DNA of 64,000 nucleotides, taken from positions 16,871 through 80,870 of the forward strand of contig JBMNGW010000001.1 of assembly GCA_050950025.1 (NCBI GenBank), read 5' to 3'. The notes under the pieces were generated by a model that ran no database searches, was not told the origin of the DNA, and was given only the letters and a program-made list of their open reading frames with translations. Origin of the DNA: JBMNGW01 sp050950025. Lineage in GTDB: Bacteria; Spirochaetota; Spirochaetia; Sphaerochaetales; Sphaerochaetaceae. The translations under genes and the position numbers were made by a program. Below, one piece after another: positions 63,804-64,000 of this stretch (position 1 is the first letter of the stretch; every line of letters begins with the position of its first letter).

Positions 63804-63852
63804 TGAATCAGCATTTTCTTGAGATTATCCTCTACTCAGAGGTGAAAAGACC

Positions 63853-63917
63853 GGGCTATCGCTGCTCATGCTGCTTCCAAATATATGGATGAATTAAAAG
63901 GGCAAGCCTACACCTAA
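63853..63917 (+). pseudogene. Duplicated 3' fragment of trxB
   Basis: The last 65 bases of trxB with its stop, identical to 61577-61641, left by the target duplication. It lacks a start and is not functional. Confidence 0.9.
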
Positions 63918-63932
63918 GAAAAGCGAATTCCC

Positions 63933-63962
63933 TTGACGCTTAGTCGACTGTAGTGGTCTAAT
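63933..63962 (+). promoter_or_regulatory. Promoter of the gene at the window end
   Basis: TTGACG (63933-63938), 18-base spacer, TCTAAT (63957-63962). The -10 box ends only 6 bases before the ATG, so the message could be leaderless. The same sequence is in the left repeat. Confidence 0.45.
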
Positions 63963-63968
63963 TGAAGC

Positions 63969-64000
63969 ATGAGAATATTCATGCTCAGTAGTGAAGCCAT
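63969..64000 (+). CDS. glgA: Probable glycogen synthase, first codons only
   Basis: Ten codons, MRIFMLSSEA, then the window ends. The sequence fits the start of bacterial glycogen synthases, where xxxxSEAVPFAKTGGL binds ADP-glucose, but too little is visible to be sure. No ribosome site is evident. The gene starts inside the right repeat, so the insertion left it whole. Confidence 0.45.
   Translation, partial: MRIFMLSSEA

Larger units (their letters stand above)
61710..63852. mobile_element. IS1634-family insertion sequence
   Basis: About 2.14 kb with one leftward transposase gene. The ends are inverted copies: GTCTTTTCACCT at 61710-61721 and its complement AGGTGAAAAGAC at 63840-63851. The inside is visibly richer in G+C than the rest of the window, implying a recent foreign origin. 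It sits between about 130-bp direct repeats; long, variable target duplications are known for this family (IS1634, IS1549). Exact ends may be off by one or two bases. Confidence 0.88.
63853..63985. repeat. Right copy of the direct repeat flanking the insertion sequence
   Basis: Matches 61577-61709. Here the sequence runs on into the downstream gene, showing this copy carries the original junction to it. Confidence 0.9.

Noticed and set aside
1..64000. CRISPR array, prophage or restriction locus
   Set aside because: No regularly spaced repeats, phage structural genes or endonuclease genes were seen; the only methylase stands alone.

Overview
This is a bacterial chromosome segment, most likely from a spirochaete and perhaps from the Sphaerochaeta group. 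The pointers are indirect: long-form PPi-dependent phosphofructokinase, an archaeal-type CMP kinase beside rpoZ, a MurE lacking the usual diaminopimelate motif, a small four-cysteine zinc-ribbon protein, and sugar/purine-fermentation genes without respiratory-chain genes. The assignment is inference. Coding density is very high. No stretch above 300 bases lacks a gene; the longest non-coding stretches hold 6S RNA (58135-58430) and the ends of an insertion sequence.

Layout. 1-4216: 3' part of a phosphofructokinase, then a leftward acyl-CoA ligase / YhbY / iron alcohol dehydrogenase set. 4379-8617: folC, an RqcH-like NFACT gene and a membrane protein of unknown function. 8590-15440 (leftward): miaA, rpoZ, a CMP kinase, yicC, murC, a tiny zinc-ribbon gene, an outer-membrane-type protein and an orphan adenine methyltransferase. 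15519-23329 (rightward): murE, ddl, dinB, a doubly frameshifted trmL, proC, serS, pncB. 23295-27334 (leftward): proA, proB, a glycosyltransferase-like gene and a cell-wall amidase, all overlapping. 27464-30340: a FecCD-type ABC importer.

30451-47355 is a purine island: an AzgA-type purine permease, adenine deaminase, YgeW, a three-subunit molybdenum hydroxylase, an 8-oxoguanine-deaminase-like enzyme, YgeY, SsnA and YgfK, with a Na/phosphate transporter gene inside. This gene set is linked to anaerobic purine and urate breakdown in gut bacteria. The two leftward operons, starting at ygeW and at ygfK, share a direct-repeat element (two TGTTGCA heptamers, 10-bp period) at the same distance upstream of their promoters. 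Four genes of the island carry five single-base frameshifts, and the small 'iron-sulfur' subunit has lost every cluster cysteine.

47562-54609: two hypothetical genes, nicotinamidase, tRNA-Leu(UAA), a feoA-feoA-feoB-small-Cys-protein operon behind a palindromic operator, a Crp/Fnr regulator, thioredoxin, a peroxiredoxin with a PerR-like box, and tatD. 54545-61641: a periplasmic protein, class II aldolase, infC-rpmI-rplT, a ZapB-like gene, 6S RNA, a TPR protein, tsaE, tsaB and trxB. 61577-63985: an IS1634-family element, visibly richer in G+C than its surroundings, between about 130-bp direct repeats that leave both trxB and the downstream gene (apparently glgA, cut by the window end) intact.
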